Below, piece by piece: positions 46,448 through 57,107 of a stretch of 64,000 nucleotides of DNA. Where the stretch lies: NCBI GenBank assembly GCA_013297885.1, contig JAAFIR010000001.1, forward strand, positions 248,001-312,000, written 5' to 3'. The notes under the pieces were generated by a model. It was not told the DNA's origin. It worked only from the letters and a program-made list of their open reading frames with translations, and ran no database searches. Position 1 is the first letter of the stretch, and each line of letters opens with the position of its first letter. The position numbers and the translations under genes were made by a program. This DNA is from Leptospirales bacterium. Lineage in GTDB: Bacteria > Spirochaetota > Leptospiria > Leptospirales > Leptospiraceae.

Positions 46448-47746
46448 ATGTTTAAAAAAAAGTCTTTTTTAAATTGGGATGAAATTTACATTACATCAAA
46501 TAGTGAAAATACTCTAGCACCATTTCAATCTTTAGATACAGGTTTTGAAAAAAAAACTTTAAGAGAAAAAACTGACCTTTTAGAACTAAAATCCTACTGG
46601 AAAGAAAAATCAATATCTATAAAATTTGAACCTGAAAAATATTTAAGAACAAATTTACATGGGGAAATTTTTTTTGAACCTGAGCTTGATTTAAAATTTT
46701 CCTATTTTCAAAATAAAAATTCAGAAAAAGAAACTGCATTTCGAATTAATAAAATTCAAAATTTTTATGATAAAAATTTTATAGATGATATTGAAATTTT
46801 AGAAATAATTTCTGTTTATCTTTTAGAAGAAAAAAAAATTGCTGATTTGGTTTCAATTTGTAATAAATTTCTAAATAAAAATTCCTTACCTCTTAAGTTT
46901 CAATTTTTTTTAATTTTAGCAGGAGTTTACAAAAATAATCTTCAAAACATCATTTTATCTGGAGATGAAAAAATTGTTATCAATATCTTATATAAATATA
47001 ATTATTTAGAGTTAAATCAAAACGAAAAAAATTTACTTTACGATATTGTGATAACAGGAAAGTATCCTAACTTACTTGGTGTAGTTTTTTATTTATTTAA
47101 AAATGAATTTAAAGGAATTAGAAATATCTTTCCAATTTTACAACTATTATCCAATGAATCAACTAATTTAGCTAAAGAAGAAAAAAGAGCTTTTGTCCAA
47201 GTTTATCAAAATACAAATCAATATTTAAAAACTTTTTTTTTAATGAAAAACTTTTTTTCAAGAATAGAAATTGAGACTTGGATTAAAAAAATAAATATTA
47301 TGAATGGAAAAGATAAGAAATTTAATTTATCTATAAATGAAAAACTATCAGGTATTTCAGAAAAAGATAAATTAATAAAAAAATACCAATTTTTAAAAGA
47401 AGCACACAATTTAGCTATACTAACACCATTTGAAATTATTTTATTACTTAGTTCAAATAAATCTTTTGAATTGATTGAAGGTTTAAATAAATTTTATGAA
47501 TCATATCCTTACTCCTATTCAGGTAATCGTGCAATAGCGGTTTTACATTTTCATAACGAAGAATATAAAAAGTTTTTACTTCAAATTTCAAAATCAGGTA
47601 ACTTTAAATTTCAAATGGAAGTTTTATATTTAAAAGCAATAGCTTACAGAGAAATTGGAATGAGCGAAGAAAGTAAAAAAATTTTCCAAGCATTAAAGAA
47701 TAAATTTCCTAACTCAGAAATTTTAATTAAGGAATCAGGGATTTGA
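46448..47746 (+). CDS. TPR-like cytoplasmic protein, unknown
   Basis: A 432-residue protein without signal peptide. It is mostly helical; the last 100 residues look like tetratricopeptide repeats (YPYSYSGNRAIAVLHFHNEE, VLYLKAIAYREIGMSEESKK). No enzymatic motif is visible. Its stop codon overlaps the TTG start of the methyltransferase gene, so the two are co-translated. It shares a 54-bp divergent region with the Slt gene. Confidence 0.6.
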   Translation: MFKKKSFLNWDEIYITSNSENTLAPFQSLDTGFEKKTLREKTDLLELKSYWKEKSISIKFEPEKYLRTNLHGEIFFEPELDLKFSYFQNKNSEKETAFRINKIQNFYDKNFIDDIEILEIISVYLLEEKKIADLVSICNKFLNKNSLPLKFQFFLILAGVYKNNLQNIILSGDEKIVINILYKYNYLELNQNEKNLLYDIVITGKYPNLLGVVFYLFKNEFKGIRNIFPILQLLSNESTNLAKEEKRAFVQVYQNTNQYLKTFFLMKNFFSRIEIETWIKKINIMNGKDKKFNLSINEKLSGISEKDKLIKKYQFLKEAHNLAILTPFEIILLLSSNKSFELIEGLNKFYESYPYSYSGNRAIAVLHFHNEEYKKFLLQISKSGNFKFQMEVLYLKAIAYREIGMSEESKKIFQALKNKFPNSEILIKESGI

Positions 47747-48600
47747 ATTATAAAGTTTTAGATTCAGGAGATTTTGAAAAACTTGAACAAATTGGTGAGT
47801 TTAAAATTATTCGACCTTCCCTTAGTTCAGCTTATAAAAAAACTAATCCTGAAATTTGGAGAGATATATCTGCACATTATACTAAAAACGAAAAAGGAAG
47901 TGGTTCTTGGAGATATATAAAAAATATTCCTGAAAGTTTTGAAGTTAATTTTGGTGACTTATCTGCTAAATTAAAATTTACTCCGTTTGGTCATATCGGT
48001 ATATTCCCAGAGCAGGAAAAAAATTGGAATTTAATTTCTAAATTTGGTAGTATAAAAAATGATTTTGAAGTTATTAATTTATTTGCTTATTCTGGAATGT
48101 CAACACTTGCTGCATTAAATTCAGGTTATTCAATTTGTCATGTTGACTCTTCTAAAGGAATGATTTCTTGGGCAAAAGAAAATGCAACTTTATCTGGGCT
48201 AATTGAAAACAAAGTTCGTTGGATTGAAGATGATGTTTTAAAATTTTTAAAACGTGAAGTTAAACGCGAAAAAAAATATAAAGGTTTTATTCTTGATCCA
48301 CCTACTTTTGGTAGAGGTTCAAAAGGTGAAATTTGGAAAATTGAAAATGATTTAATACCACTTTTAGAAGAGTTAATGCTGTTATGTAATTCTGCTCCTG
48401 AGTTTGTAATTTTATCTTGTCATTCAAGTGGCTTTAGCCCAATGACTTTATCTAGAATTTTAGAATCTATGATTAAAATTGAGGGAAAACATTTTTACAA
48501 AGAATTATTTATTAATGAAAAAACAGGAAAAAAACTTCCATCAGGTTTTTGTGCATATTTTTTATCAAATACATTTAAATCTCTTGAAGTTCATCTCTAA
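47743..48600 (+). CDS. class I SAM methyltransferase (RlmI/RlmK-like)
   Basis: A 285-residue methyltransferase. The SAM-binding motif is VINLFAYSGMSTLAALNSGY, motif II is HVDSSKGMISWAKEN, and the catalytic-type motif is FILDPPTFGRGS, as in the RlmI/RlmK family that methylates 23S rRNA cytosine or guanine. The N-terminal PUA-like part is short. The start is a TTG in a TTGA overlap with the gene before. It is convergent with the next TPR gene (26-bp overlap). Confidence 0.82.
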   Translation: MNYKVLDSGDFEKLEQIGEFKIIRPSLSSAYKKTNPEIWRDISAHYTKNEKGSGSWRYIKNIPESFEVNFGDLSAKLKFTPFGHIGIFPEQEKNWNLISKFGSIKNDFEVINLFAYSGMSTLAALNSGYSICHVDSSKGMISWAKENATLSGLIENKVRWIEDDVLKFLKREVKREKKYKGFILDPPTFGRGSKGEIWKIENDLIPLLEELMLLCNSAPEFVILSCHSSGFSPMTLSRILESMIKIEGKHFYKELFINEKTGKKLPSGFCAYFLSNTFKSLEVHL

Positions 48601-49036
48601 GTCTGATTGCTTCTTTAAAATCTGGCATTAATTTAATCGCACGATATAGATATTGTAAAGAACGCTCTGGTCTATTCCAAATTTTGTATAAAGTTGCGAG
48701 ATTATATAAGGGTATATGTGGTGCATCATTTACCATACATCGAATAGAACGTTTTAACCAAAATACTGCTTCTCTTTCTTTTCCGTGTCTCAATAAAATT
48801 ACGCCAATTTCATTACATGGATTTCCATAATCAGGATTTACTAAAATTGCTCTATAATACAATGATAATGCTTGGTGAAAATTTCCTTTTTGGTTTTCAA
48901 TGAGTCCCAAATAAAAAAGTGATTCACAATTTTCTTCTTCTTCAAGAGTTTTTAAAAAATAAAATTCTGCTCTTTCAATATCACTCGAATAAAAAAAGTT
49001 TTTACCAAGTTCTAGATTTGCTAAAATATAATCCAT
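48575..49036 (-). CDS. TPR-repeat protein
   Basis: A 153-residue protein made of about four tetratricopeptide repeats (ESLFYLGLIENQKGNFHQAL, CNEIGVILLRHGKEREAVFW, YNLATLYKIWNRPERSLQYL). It has no signal peptide, so it is probably a cytoplasmic adaptor. The partner is unknown. It lies 110 bp beyond dxs on the same strand. Confidence 0.8.
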   Translation of the reverse strand: MDYILANLELGKNFFYSSDIERAEFYFLKTLEEEENCESLFYLGLIENQKGNFHQALSLYYRAILVNPDYGNPCNEIGVILLRHGKEREAVFWLKRSIRCMVNDAPHIPLYNLATLYKIWNRPERSLQYLYRAIKLMPDFKEAIRLRDELQEI

Positions 49037-49146
49037 GTAGTATTATTTTCGGGTTTTAAAAATTCAGTCTTTAATTTTAGTTAAAAAACTAATTTTTTAA
49101 TACAAAAAAAACAAACTATTATTTAAGACATAGTTATTTTATGTTA

Positions 49147-51033
49147 CTAATTTTTATTAATTAAAAAATGTTTTAAAATTTCTTTCGAAATTGATTCTTC
49201 ATCCATTGCATAATGTTTAAAAATTTCTGTTTTATCTCCATGAGCAATCACTTCTGGAGGAAAAGCAAAAGTTTTAATAAACCTGTTTAAATTCTTGGGG
49301 TCAATTCGATTTAATAAATAACCAGAAGCCCCTGAGTCCAAGTAGCTTTCATCTAATATAATAAATTTTTTATGTCTAGAAATAAAGCCATTTAATTTTA
49401 AATTATCTAAAGGTCTAAGCCAGAATAAATCAATTATCCCAGAATGAATTTTATTTTTTTCTAGAATAGAATCTATTTTTTTTGCTATGGGGAGCATAAA
49501 TCCTAATGATATTATTGCAAGATCAGAACCTTCAGTTAATATTCTAATTTTTGATTTTTCAATTTTTGTATCTTTATTATATGAAAAATTTTCGAATGGC
49601 TCAGAACCTTTTGGAAATCTAATTGCAATTGGTGATTCAGTATAACTTTCCATAAATTTTAAAGAATCAATTATATCTTGTGCTGATGAAGGCAAAATAA
49701 TATCCATATTTGGAAGTCCAGTTAAATAACCTAAATCAGATAAACCTTGATGGGTTTCTCCATCAGGCCCAACTACACCAGCTCTATCAATTACTATTCT
49801 TACTGGTAAATTCATTAACGAAATATCTTCAACTATTTGATCCATTGCTCTTGTTAAAAAAGTAGAATAAATACATAAAAAGGGAATTGCACCACCACCA
49901 AGCATTGCACCTGCAAAAGCGGCAGAATGTTGTTCAGCGATACCTACGTCAAAAATATTTGAAGGAAACTTTTGAGAATAGGCTTTTAAACCAGAACCTT
50001 CAATCATTGCAGGTGTAATTGCAACAATAGCTTTATTTTTTTCAGTTAACCCGATTAGTGTTTCTCCTACTATTTTACTATATGCAATTTTTGAATCTGA
50101 ACCCATAGCACCATCTTCGATATTAAAAGGTGTAACTCCATGATATTTTATAGGGTCATTTTCCGCTGGAAAATAACCTTTCCCTTTTTGAGTAATTACA
50201 TGTAAAAGAATAGGTCCTTGTAATGATTTAATTTTTTTTAAAACATCAACAAGTTTATTAACATCATGCCCATCAATTGGTCCAATATATTTAAATCCTA
50301 AATCTTCAAAAAGATTTCCTCTAAAAAGTGCTTCTTTAAAACCTTTTTCGACTCTTCTTGAAATAGAAATTAATGCTGGTCCTATTAATGGTAACCATTT
50401 TAAAAATGTATAATAAAATTTTTTATAGGAATTAAAAAAATGAGAAGTAATAATATTATTTAGGTAATTAGAAATTGAGCCTACATTTTTAGAAATAGAC
50501 ATAAAGTTATCGTTTAAAATCACTAAACAATTTGGTTGAAGATGACCACCATGATTTAATGCTTCTAAAGCCATTCCTGATGCAATTGAAGCATCGCCAA
50601 TTACTGATACAACGTTATATTTTTTTCCAAGTAGATCTCTTGAAACTGCCTCACCGAGCATTTGAGAAACAGAAGTTCCAGCATGACCAGTATTATATAA
50701 ATCAAAATTAGATTCTTCTCGTTTTGGAAATCCTGAAATTCCATTATATTTTCGAACGGTCTTTAAAGCTTCTCTTCTTCCTGTTAAAATTTTATGTGGA
50801 TAAGTTTGGTGACCTACATCCCAAATTAATTTATCTACAGGAGTATTCAAAACATAATGAAGTGCAACAGTTAATTCAACTACCCCTAAATTACTTGCAA
50901 AATGTCCACCAATACTTGCTAAAGTGTCAATTATATATTTCCTAATTTCATCACAAACTATTGGAAGATCTTTTGGATTTATTTTTCTTAAATCTTCTGG
51001 AAAATTAATTTTTTCTAAATACTCATAACTCAT
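49147..51033 (-). CDS. dxs: 1-deoxy-D-xylulose-5-phosphate synthase
   Basis: First enzyme of the non-mevalonate isoprenoid pathway, joining pyruvate and glyceraldehyde phosphate with thiamine diphosphate. 628 residues. It shows WDVGHQTYPHKILTGR, the thiamine-binding GDASIASGMALEALNHGG, YIGPIDGHDV, and GIAEQHSAAFAGAM with the catalytic Glu, then DRAGVVGPDGETHQG. The thiamine motif reads GDAS rather than the usual GDGA, a mild variation. It follows the CHASE2 cyclase gene by 12 bp. thiL, which makes its cofactor, is also in this window. Confidence 0.95.
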   Translation of the reverse strand: MSYEYLEKINFPEDLRKINPKDLPIVCDEIRKYIIDTLASIGGHFASNLGVVELTVALHYVLNTPVDKLIWDVGHQTYPHKILTGRREALKTVRKYNGISGFPKREESNFDLYNTGHAGTSVSQMLGEAVSRDLLGKKYNVVSVIGDASIASGMALEALNHGGHLQPNCLVILNDNFMSISKNVGSISNYLNNIITSHFFNSYKKFYYTFLKWLPLIGPALISISRRVEKGFKEALFRGNLFEDLGFKYIGPIDGHDVNKLVDVLKKIKSLQGPILLHVITQKGKGYFPAENDPIKYHGVTPFNIEDGAMGSDSKIAYSKIVGETLIGLTEKNKAIVAITPAMIEGSGLKAYSQKFPSNIFDVGIAEQHSAAFAGAMLGGGAIPFLCIYSTFLTRAMDQIVEDISLMNLPVRIVIDRAGVVGPDGETHQGLSDLGYLTGLPNMDIILPSSAQDIIDSLKFMESYTESPIAIRFPKGSEPFENFSYNKDTKIEKSKIRILTEGSDLAIISLGFMLPIAKKIDSILEKNKIHSGIIDLFWLRPLDNLKLNGFISRHKKFIILDESYLDSGASGYLLNRIDPKNLNRFIKTFAFPPEVIAHGDKTEIFKHYAMDEESISKEILKHFLINKN

Positions 51034-51045
51034 TATTAATTAGAC

Positions 51046-53316
51046 TTATCTACTACTTAAAGGTCGCCTGATTAATTCCATATCAGCATCATTAACTAAT
51101 CCAATTAATTCATAAATTCTAACAGGTTGTGTCTTACCTTTAACTTGAACTAAATCTAATTCTCTTGCATAAACTCTATCTTTTACTCTTTCATAAGTGT
51201 ATTCAGATATAATAATATTAGTCCCATAAGTTTTATTTGAACCTTCAAGTCTTGAACCTAGATTAATTGTATCCCCCATTACAGTATAATTCATTTGATG
51301 TGAACTTCCCATATTTCCAACAACTGCATGACCAGAATTTAAACCAATTCCAATATCTATTGTTGGAAGATTTCTGGCAGCGAGTGAAATTTGTAACTCT
51401 TTTAATTTATCCATTTGTACTAGACTTGCAACACATGCATAATAAGGATGATCTTCTAAAGCAATTGGAGCACCCCAAAAAGCCATTATAGCATCACCCA
51501 TATATTTATCAATAGTGCCTTTATATTCAATTACTAAATCTGTCATTGTAGTTAAATATTCATTTAATAGTTTAACTAGATCTTCTGGACTAAGTGCCTC
51601 TGATAAAGTTGTAAAACCTCTCACATCCGAAAAGAAAATAGTAATTTCTTTTCTTGCACCACCAAGTGCAATCATGTCAGGATTTTTTAATAATTCATCT
51701 ACAACATCTTTGGATACGAATTTAGAAAAAGTGGTTCTGATGAATTTTACATTTTCTTCTTCTGCTAAAATTTTATATGCAATTATAGAAACAAAAATAA
51801 ATAAAATTGAAATAATTATTGTTGGTTGAATTATAATAAAATCAAATAAATCAAAAATCTTTGTGGTTATTAAGTAATACAGAATTACAACTGCAAAAAA
51901 TAATAGGATGGAAGTATAAGTTTTAAATCTGGATTGTAAGTAAGCAAAACCTAAACCCAAAATTATTAAAACTATCAAATTTAAAATTTCTGGTGCATTT
52001 GTTAAAAATCTTTGATTTAAAATGGTATTGATTGCATGAGCATGATGTTCTATACCGGAAATTTCACCAAAAGGAGAAAGATGTGTATCTTTAGAAGCAC
52101 CTCTACCTGTTGCATAATACATTGCAGTTAAAAAAATATGGTTTTTAAAATTATTTGCAAATTCTTTTCCAAAATCAGCAACATCAAAAATATCATAATC
52201 CTCAAAAGAAAATAATGAACCTTCAAAATTAATTTGCATTTGTCCGAAATAATCAATTGGAATTTTAATTTCACGGGCTTCATTTGGATAATTCATTATA
52301 TCTTTATCTTGACCATCAAGATTGGTAATCATTTTCTTTGGAATATTTTTAATTTTAACATATTCTCCAAAAACAACTTCAGTATCTTTAATTAAATCCA
52401 CTCCATAATAATTACAAACTGTTACTAAATCAATTGAAGGAAAAAATTCAGTCTCTTTGTTTGGTCCATGATTAATAAGTTTAACAACTAATGGCATTTT
52501 TCGATTTGATTTTTGATCTTCTTTTCTTATATTTGCAAAACCAATACCAGTAGAATTTTCAGTAATATGTTCAATTGGTGGTGAAGCAAAATTTAACCAA
52601 ACTTTTCCTAAATCATTTTTATCTATTACATTTTTAAGTTGAAATCTTCTCAATTTCTCAAGTCTTGATTCTAAATTTATTACAGAGTCTTTAGATTCTG
52701 ATGTCGACTCAATGGAATAGTCAAAAATCATATTTGTAGAACCTTTTAAAGACTTCTCCATTAATTCCATTTGTCCTTTTTTATAATCTACAAAAAAGAT
52801 ATCAAAAAAAACAGTATTAGTAGAATTTTTAAATCCATCTACAATTTTTGCATACATACTCCAATTAATTGGCCAAGTTCCCTGAAGTTTCTCTAAAGTA
52901 TTAGTTGTGATTCCAATGATTTTTATATTTTGATTAATATTGGGAATAGCAATTCTTTGAAAAGTTTCTGAACCATCTTCAAGTTGTTTTACACCTTTAC
53001 CTACGATTCCACGAGTCACAGCAAATCGATTTGAAATAGAAGATTCTTCTAGAGCTTTACCAAAACTTTCAAATTTCAAACCATAAAAAATAAATAAAAT
53101 TGAATTTGCGATTAATAAACTTCCATGAAGTTGCTTATTATTACTTTTTGAATCATTTAGTTTATAAACAAAATAAAAAGTTAACAAAATTAAACAAATA
53201 CCCACTCTACTAAAATTTTGTATTACAAAAATTTCACTATCTAAATAAATTCCTGCACAAGCAAGAATAATTCCTATTATATAAAATATAATTGCTATAT
53301 AACTAATAACTTTCAT
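51046..53316 (-). CDS. CHASE2-domain adenylate cyclase
   Basis: A 756-residue membrane cyclase. About three N-terminal helices (residues 1-82) precede a periplasmic CHASE2 sensor (about 95-430), followed by further helices (about 435-515) and a cytoplasmic class III domain (558-735). The metal sites are D564 (FFSDVRGF) and D608 (YMGDAIM); the selectivity residues are K604 and T678 (MNYTVMGD), the bacterial adenylate pattern. The signal bound by CHASE2 is unknown. It shares an operon with two unknown upstream genes and dxs. Confidence 0.93.
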   Translation of the reverse strand: MKVISYIAIIFYIIGIILACAGIYLDSEIFVIQNFSRVGICLILLTFYFVYKLNDSKSNNKQLHGSLLIANSILFIFYGLKFESFGKALEESSISNRFAVTRGIVGKGVKQLEDGSETFQRIAIPNINQNIKIIGITTNTLEKLQGTWPINWSMYAKIVDGFKNSTNTVFFDIFFVDYKKGQMELMEKSLKGSTNMIFDYSIESTSESKDSVINLESRLEKLRRFQLKNVIDKNDLGKVWLNFASPPIEHITENSTGIGFANIRKEDQKSNRKMPLVVKLINHGPNKETEFFPSIDLVTVCNYYGVDLIKDTEVVFGEYVKIKNIPKKMITNLDGQDKDIMNYPNEAREIKIPIDYFGQMQINFEGSLFSFEDYDIFDVADFGKEFANNFKNHIFLTAMYYATGRGASKDTHLSPFGEISGIEHHAHAINTILNQRFLTNAPEILNLIVLIILGLGFAYLQSRFKTYTSILLFFAVVILYYLITTKIFDLFDFIIIQPTIIISILFIFVSIIAYKILAEEENVKFIRTTFSKFVSKDVVDELLKNPDMIALGGARKEITIFFSDVRGFTTLSEALSPEDLVKLLNEYLTTMTDLVIEYKGTIDKYMGDAIMAFWGAPIALEDHPYYACVASLVQMDKLKELQISLAARNLPTIDIGIGLNSGHAVVGNMGSSHQMNYTVMGDTINLGSRLEGSNKTYGTNIIISEYTYERVKDRVYARELDLVQVKGKTQPVRIYELIGLVNDADMELIRRPLSSR

Positions 53317-53334
53317 TTATAAACTCCTACAAAA

Positions 53335-54165
53335 TTATTTTACTTCTTCAAATTTACCATTTTTATAAATTAGTTCTTTATATTTTTCTTTAACATCATC
53401 TGGAGATAAACCAGGTAATAAAATTTTAACTCGTTTTGTTTTGAAGTCAATATTACCAGTTAGAGATAAAGCAGTCATTTTTCCATTTACATATCCATAA
53501 AAATTGGGAGTATCAACACTTGTTCTAACTCTTATTTTTTGGTGAATCTCAGGAACTCCATCTTCATCCAAATCTATATCTTCTACCGAATCTTGAAATA
53601 AGATCATTCTTCCATCAAAAATTTTAAATTTCCCTGAGTTTTCTTTTTTAACTAAATAAGAAAAATTTTTATATGTCCCAAACCCTTCTTGGTTATAATA
53701 ACCTTCAAGTAAATATAATAAAAAAAAATCTTTAGTTTTTAATTTTTGTAATGAAGATTTTTCAAAATTTATAATTATATTCTTATCTTTTTGCAAAATT
53801 TGTTTGGCTAATTCTTTAGGAAAATTTTCAGGTAGTTTTTTCAAACTTTCGGTACTAAATTCTTCATTATTGTAAAAAACTCCTAAACTAGATTCTATAA
53901 ATCCAGTAAAGTTTTTTTCTTTTTTACCCATACCCATATATCTGGTTTTCATATTTACTTCATAGTAAGTTTTATTTTTTTTCTTTAATTTTGAACTAAT
54001 AATTAAAAATTCATTTTTTTTGGAAGAACCAATTAATTCATCACTAGAAGAAATTTTAGAACTAAGATTTTTTTTTAAATAAATTGGTTTTTCAGTTAAT
54101 TTAAAAAAACCTATTTCGCTAGAGTGAATATAGAACGAAATTAAAATTATAAATAAAAATTTCAT
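53335..54165 (-). CDS. exported SH3-like protein, unknown
   Basis: A 276-residue protein with a signal peptide ([15 protein letters not shown]). The first 110 residues are strand-rich in the manner of bacterial SH3 domains (KPIYLKKNLSSKISSSDELI). The C-terminal part has an acidic DLDEDGVPEIHQKIRV segment that could bind calcium. I recognise no named family. It is translationally coupled (1-bp overlap) with the gene upstream and precedes the CHASE2 cyclase by 18 bp, so it may act at the same envelope. Confidence 0.55.
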   Translation of the reverse strand: MKFLFIILISFYIHSSEIGFFKLTEKPIYLKKNLSSKISSSDELIGSSKKNEFLIISSKLKKKNKTYYEVNMKTRYMGMGKKEKNFTGFIESSLGVFYNNEEFSTESLKKLPENFPKELAKQILQKDKNIIINFEKSSLQKLKTKDFFLLYLLEGYYNQEGFGTYKNFSYLVKKENSGKFKIFDGRMILFQDSVEDIDLDEDGVPEIHQKIRVRTSVDTPNFYGYVNGKMTALSLTGNIDFKTKRVKILLPGLSPDDVKEKYKELIYKNGKFEEVK

Positions 54166-54848
54166 TAGATTTGTTCAATAAGATATGGTTTAGTATATTC
54201 TCTAACAATTTCAACAACAAATCTTCCCCAACTTCTTGGATCTTCTGTAATTGGAATTTGTTTAATTTTTGGAAAATAACCATTTGGTTTGTGAATGGAA
54301 TGAGTTAGCTCTAAAGTTCTTAAATAATTATCAATTCTTTTAACTCTAACAAAATTAATCATTTCACTTTGAAGTCGTTCTTTAGGAATATAACCAATAA
54401 TGATTAGTTTTGGAAAAAGAGCTTTTTTTAAATGATTAATAAAATCTGTAAAGCTATCAACTCTGTCAATGAATCCTTCATAAGCTCCTCCACCCAGATT
54501 CATAATTTGAGTAACGATGTCCATAGTTAAAGTAACACCTTCCATAGTCGCCATATCAGAAATAATAACAATTCCTTCATCTGGTTGAAAAGTTTTAAAA
54601 GTTATATCACTTTTAAAATTTCTTCTAAGTAACATTGCACCAGAAATATCAATTTCAGCAGCTTTAGGAATAATGATTTTTTGGGAATTGTCGCGAATAT
54701 TATCTCTTGTAATAATATATCTTCTTTTAGCGGCATTTTGGTTCATAATTCGGAAAGCTTTAACTTTTTCTTCTATTTCGACTAATGTGTTAAAGCCGAT
54801 TTTAAGAATATTTTCCCGATTTTTTCTATTTATTTCAGTTTCTTCCAT
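54165..54848 (-). CDS. conserved-looking cytoplasmic protein, unknown
   Basis: A 227-residue protein with no signal peptide or membrane helix. It is an alpha/beta protein with repeated hydrophobic strands ([40 protein letters not shown]) and a glycine cluster (LGGGAYEGF). I do not recognise the family. It heads the operon that continues with the SH3-like protein, CHASE2 cyclase and dxs. Confidence 0.6.
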   Translation of the reverse strand: MEETEINRKNRENILKIGFNTLVEIEEKVKAFRIMNQNAAKRRYIITRDNIRDNSQKIIIPKAAEIDISGAMLLRRNFKSDITFKTFQPDEGIVIISDMATMEGVTLTMDIVTQIMNLGGGAYEGFIDRVDSFTDFINHLKKALFPKLIIIGYIPKERLQSEMINFVRVKRIDNYLRTLELTHSIHKPNGYFPKIKQIPITEDPRSWGRFVVEIVREYTKPYLIEQI

Positions 54849-54916
54849 TTACCAATTCTTTTAAAAAAGACTAACTAAATACAAAAATAAATTTTCTCTA
54901 TAAAAGAAAGTATTTT

Positions 54917-55909
54917 TTATTTTTTAATCAATTTTCCATAATTAAATTTAGAATTTTTTTTAAAATTTATTACTGCTAGATTTAAAATTTCCTGAATTAA
55001 TTCTGTGTAATTCCCAAAACTAGCCTCATAACAAATTGGAAATGAACTATAAAATTTAGAAATCCCTGGAGTTAGGTTAATTTCTAAAAAAAAGGGATTA
55101 TTCCTTTCATCCAATTTATAATCAATTCTAGCAAAACCATCTATTTTTAACTCTTTAGCTAATAAAATCGAATCTAAAGCTATTTTTTTTTCTAAATTTG
55201 TATCAATATTAAAAAATAATTTCTCTGGCATTTCTGATTTAGATTTAGTTTTGGAATCATAAATTTTATTTGGATATTTTATTCTTGCTACTTTTGTTGT
55301 TTTATAATCTGGATAATTTCCAATCACTCCAATAGTTAAATCATCTCCAGACAAATACTCTTCCAAAATAAGTTCATTATAAATTGGAAGAAGTTCTTTT
55401 ATTTTTTGGTTTAATTCAAATTTATTTTGAATAATATTTTTTGAATCAATTCCTAAACTTGATCCTTCTAAATTTGGTTTTATAAATGCAGGATATTTAA
55501 AATCGATTTCATCAAAAGAATTTATTTTTAAATACTTTTTTGTAGGTATATTATTTTTTTTTACTATATCTTTTGTAAGGGATTTATCTATAGAAATATT
55601 AATTGCATATGAATCTGAACCAGTATATGCACACCCAAAAAATTCAGCTAAATTAGGAATATATGATTCCCGATTTCTTGATTCAAAACCTTCACATAAA
55701 TTAAAAAAAATTGTTTCAATTGCAAAATTAATTTTATTTAAAAAATTTGCTTTTAAAGGTTCAATTAATTGAACTTCATAATTTAAACTTTGAATTATTT
55801 CTATTAAATAATCAATTGATTTTTTACTTTCCCATTCTTGTTTTAATATTGAATTAAATTCTTGAAAAGAATCATAAATATCAGCAAATATTATTACTTT
55901 AGGCAACAT
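54917..55909 (-). CDS. ATP-grasp ligase, D-Ala-D-Ala ligase-like
   Basis: A 330-residue ATP-grasp enzyme. The N-terminal domain shows [20 protein letters not shown] and [19 protein letters not shown]. The ATP-grasp core shows [47 protein letters not shown] and [12 protein letters not shown] with the metal-binding Glu/Asn. It is shorter and more divergent than Ddl and starts inside the KamA gene (11-bp overlap). This suggests a ligase that uses the KamA product, or another amino acid, rather than cell-wall D-Ala-D-Ala; inference. Confidence 0.8.
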   Translation of the reverse strand: MLPKVIIFADIYDSFQEFNSILKQEWESKKSIDYLIEIIQSLNYEVQLIEPLKANFLNKINFAIETIFFNLCEGFESRNRESYIPNLAEFFGCAYTGSDSYAINISIDKSLTKDIVKKNNIPTKKYLKINSFDEIDFKYPAFIKPNLEGSSLGIDSKNIIQNKFELNQKIKELLPIYNELILEEYLSGDDLTIGVIGNYPDYKTTKVARIKYPNKIYDSKTKSKSEMPEKLFFNIDTNLEKKIALDSILLAKELKIDGFARIDYKLDERNNPFFLEINLTPGISKFYSSFPICYEASFGNYTELIQEILNLAVINFKKNSKFNYGKLIKK

Positions 55910-57107
55910 GTGCAGTTTTGAAATTTAATCTAATTTTTTCCCATAAGGAATTTGGAATTTCTTTGTATTTTAAATCATACTCAGAACCTTCAACCTCTGG
56001 GCTTAAATGATAAGTTCCTCTTAAAGCAGAAAGAAATACATGAGATCTTGTTTCTCTATGAAAACCTAAATACCATTCAGGTGTTAAAGTGATTTTGCCA
56101 CCACCACCAGGAAGATCATTTACAAAATGTGGAATTCCCATACCTGAAATTTTTCCTCTCATATATTCTATAATTTCAAATCCTTTCGCAAGAGGTACTC
56201 TAAAATCTTTTGAACCAGGAATGAGTTCAGGATCATACATATAATAAGCACGGACTCTTTGTTCCAAAAGTTTTTTATGAAGAGAGAGCATCTTTTCACC
56301 TGAATCATTTATTCCTTTTAATATAACTGTTTGATTGCCAACACTAACACCTGCTTTGATCAATTTTAAAATCGCTTTTTTTGATAACTCTGTACATTCT
56401 TTTTCATGATTAAAATGTGTATTACAAAAAATGGATAAATTATTATTATTGTATTTTTCAATTATTCTGCAAACCTCATCAGTAATTCTCATAGGTAATG
56501 TAACTAAATTTCTAGTTCCAATTCTACAGATTTTTACAGATTCTATCTCGTTTAAATTTTTTAAAATAAATTCAAACTTTGAATCAGATAAATTTAATGG
56601 ATCTCCACCGGATATTACTACATCAGAAATTTCAGGATGCTGTTTTAAATAATCAAAAACATTTTCAAGGTCATTTGTTTCCATTCGTTGATCATTATAT
56701 GAAACTTTTCGACCTCTCATACAATGACGACAAAAAACAGAACAATCTTGGTTTGAAAAAAGTAAAACTCTATCATCGTACATTCTTGTTAAACCTTTTA
56801 CAACAGAAAGTCTTTCTTCATGTAAAGGATCTTTTGATTCTTCTTTGGAAAAAATAGTTTCACCTATATTTGGAACAATTGTTTTTCTGATGGGACAATG
56901 TTCATCAAATGGATCTGATAAAGATAAATAATAAGGAGTAGAACCTATATTTAATCGAATAGAATTTTTTATGGCAATTTTTTCATTTTCTGATAAGTTA
57001 AAAAATTTTTCTAAATCATTAGCTCGAATTCTATTTTGAAGTTGGAATTTCCAATCCAAAAAATTTGGATTAGAAAATAATTTTTCTCTATTTTCTAAAA
57101 TACTCAT
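55899..57107 (-). CDS. kamA: lysine 2,3-aminomutase family radical-SAM enzyme
   Basis: Converts L-lysine to beta-lysine by a radical mechanism with PLP. The iron-sulfur motif is C122-x3-C126-x2-C129 (CSVFCRHC). The two aspartates that bind the lysine amino group in KamA appear intact in [11 protein letters not shown] and in [10 protein letters not shown], which argues for lysine rather than glutamate as substrate. The 402-residue length is closer to KamA than to the shorter EpmB. It overlaps the haem-binding gene by 4 bp and the ATP-grasp gene by 11 bp. Confidence 0.87.
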   Translation of the reverse strand: MSILENREKLFSNPNFLDWKFQLQNRIRANDLEKFFNLSENEKIAIKNSIRLNIGSTPYYLSLSDPFDEHCPIRKTIVPNIGETIFSKEESKDPLHEERLSVVKGLTRMYDDRVLLFSNQDCSVFCRHCMRGRKVSYNDQRMETNDLENVFDYLKQHPEISDVVISGGDPLNLSDSKFEFILKNLNEIESVKICRIGTRNLVTLPMRITDEVCRIIEKYNNNNLSIFCNTHFNHEKECTELSKKAILKLIKAGVSVGNQTVILKGINDSGEKMLSLHKKLLEQRVRAYYMYDPELIPGSKDFRVPLAKGFEIIEYMRGKISGMGIPHFVNDLPGGGGKITLTPEWYLGFHRETRSHVFLSALRGTYHLSPEVEGSEYDLKYKEIPNSLWEKIRLNFKTAHVA

